In this document: piece by piece, positions 4,609-5,546 of the stretch
Position numbering within the stretch: the stretch's first letter is position 1
Layout of the letters: each line of letters begins with the position of its first letter
DNA from: CAYOVG01 sp964407285
Lineage (GTDB): Bacteria > Desulfobacterota > Syntrophobacteria > Syntrophobacterales > Syntrophobacteraceae
Direction of reading: 5' to 3'
NCBI GenBank assembly: GCA_964407285.1
Contig: CAYOVG010000412.1
Span: 1 to 5,546, forward strand
DNA: 5,546 bases
The notes under the pieces: model-generated
Database searches by the model: none
What the model was told of the DNA's origin: nothing
What the model saw: the letters and a program-made list of their open reading frames with translations, nothing else
Translations under genes and position numbers: made by a program

Positions 4609-5546
4609 ATGGCTTCGAAGAAGAGGTTCTCGAACTTTTTGATACTGGTGCTGCCGGCGTTCGAAGGGCTGTCCTTCGCCATGGTGGTCGGACTGCTGTA
4701 CGGCATCCTCGACAAGGACGATTTGACGCTTATCCTCGGCGCGCTCTGGGCGATGGTTTTCCTTTCCACCCTGGTCATAGCGCTCGTGATTGCGCGCAGG
4801 GTGAGCGAACCCCTGGAAAGCATGGCGGACCAGGCCCTGGGAATCGCCCTCAATCCGTCCGGCGCTTGCCTCCTGCGAGAGGAAGACATCCGTTACGTCG
4901 AATTCGGCAAGCCGGCCCGGGCTTTCAACAAGGTGCTCAGGAACCTGCTGGAAGCCCATGAAGAGCTCAAGGAGAGAACGAGAATCGAACTGGACGCCTC
5001 GGAGAGGCGATATCGAAGCCTGGTGGAAACCAGTCCGGCCGGGATTTTCTGCCTCGACCCCGACTGGAAGGTGCTCTTCGCCAACAAGACCATCGAGGGG
5101 GTTACCGGGTACTCACAGGACGAACTCACCTCCATGGAATTCTGGGATATGGTCCACCCGGCGGAGCGCGAGAGGATGCAGCAGGTCGCCATGGAACACC
5201 TCGACCGGGGCTCCCGTCAACTCCACGAGACCCGGTGGCTGTGCAAGGACGGCCGGCCGATTTGGGTGGGCTTTCGCGCAGCCCGCATTCAAGACGGCAC
5301 GGAAACCGCCATCCTTGTCGGCATGATGGATCTTACCGCGCGCAAAACGGCGGAAAATGCGCTGCACAGGCAAAACGAATGCCTGGAAGCCCTGCACGAA
5401 ACCGCCATCGGACTCATCAGCCGCCTGGATTCGAGCGACCTGCTCGAATCCATCGTCGCGCGGGCGGGCGCGCTCGTGGGAACCGGAAATGGGTTCGTAT
5501 ACCTGTACGACCCCGATGCCGACGAACTCGAGAAGCGGGTCGGCCT
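4609..5546 (+). CDS. Membrane-anchored PAS-GAF sensor protein, N-terminal part
   Basis: The frame runs off the window after 312 codons. A short basic N-terminus (ASKKRF) leads into two hydrophobic helices at about 11-33 and 38-62, separated only by a DKDD turn, so there is almost no external sensing domain. ARRVSEPLESMADQA (62-76) resembles the start of a HAMP-type linker. A helix rich in Glu/Arg (about 113-135) precedes a PAS domain (about 134-245) with the usual YRSLVETSPAGIF opening, a GYS-x-DEL block, a W-x-x-KDG-RPIWV block and a DLTARK-x-AE-x-AL exit helix. A GAF domain begins at about 262 (LHETAIGLISRLD onward). Such proteins usually end in a histidine kinase, a GGDEF domain or a phosphatase; the output lies outside the window, so the product is left as a sensor. 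ATG 4609 is preferred because it directly precedes the first membrane helix, though its ribosome site (GGA at 4597-4599) is weak; in-frame ATGs at 4513 and 4528 would add 32 or 27 non-hydrophobic residues. The gene follows the cyclase by 184 bases in the same direction. Confidence 0.85.
   Translation, partial: MASKKRFSNFLILVLPAFEGLSFAMVVGLLYGILDKDDLTLILGALWAMVFLSTLVIALVIARRVSEPLESMADQALGIALNPSGACLLREEDIRYVEFGKPARAFNKVLRNLLEAHEELKERTRIELDASERRYRSLVETSPAGIFCLDPDWKVLFANKTIEGVTGYSQDELTSMEFWDMVHPAERERMQQVAMEHLDRGSRQLHETRWLCKDGRPIWVGFRAARIQDGTETAILVGMMDLTARKTAENALHRQNECLEALHETAIGLISRLDSSDLLESIVARAGALVGTGNGFVYLYDPDADELEKRVG

Noticed and set aside
4288..4959. 223-aa minus-strand frame across the cyclase end and sensor start
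   Set aside because: It is antisense to the cyclase C-terminus and to the sensor's membrane helices, with no supporting signal.

Overview
The window reads as a piece of a moderately GC-rich bacterial chromosome. The large coding regions sample at about 62% G+C; two patches, the toxin-antitoxin pair and the small minus-strand gene, are lower at about 42-52%. The mix of a probable type VI secretion gene, a GAF-GAF-PAS adenylate cyclase, a second multi-domain sensor and a RelE-type module fits a Desulfobacterota ('deltaproteobacterial') or similar environmental Gram-negative genome. That placement is inference; no marker gene is present.

Layout. (1) 2-580, plus strand: the C-terminal 192 residues of a probable type VI secretion accessory protein (IglI/TssA-like), with a low-complexity acidic/proline linker in the middle. 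(2) 656-1269: a self-contained type II toxin-antitoxin operon with a good sigma70-type promoter, a 72-aa antitoxin and a 101-aa RelE/ParE toxin overlapping by 8 bases. (3) 1270-1550: a very GC-rich stretch with no credible gene and one strong small hairpin. (4) 1551-1715, minus strand: a 54-aa protein with eight cysteines in four CxxC pairs, preceded by an excellent ribosome binding site and a perfect TATAAT. It is easy to miss because of its size. (5) 1716-1934: a divergent regulatory region, AT-rich on the side of the small gene, with promoter-like elements pointing both ways. (6) 1935-4424: an 829-aa class III adenylate cyclase with two near-duplicate GAF domains, a PAS domain, a complete catalytic domain and a C-terminal TPR-like segment. 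(7) 4425-4608: a spacer holding a 9-bp perfect inverted repeat. (8) 4609 to the window end: the N-terminal 312 residues of a membrane sensor with two transmembrane helices, a PAS domain and the start of a GAF domain; its output domain lies outside the window.

How it works together. The second half is signal transduction: a cytoplasmic cAMP-producing enzyme that probably senses a cyclic nucleotide or another small ligand through its GAF domains, followed in the same direction by a membrane-anchored PAS/GAF sensor. The small zinc-finger-like protein is divergent to the cyclase and may share its control region, but a functional link is speculative. The toxin-antitoxin cassette looks like a mobile insertion between the secretion cluster and the signalling genes. 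I see no RNA gene, CRISPR array or insertion sequence. The least expected item is the eight-cysteine small protein.
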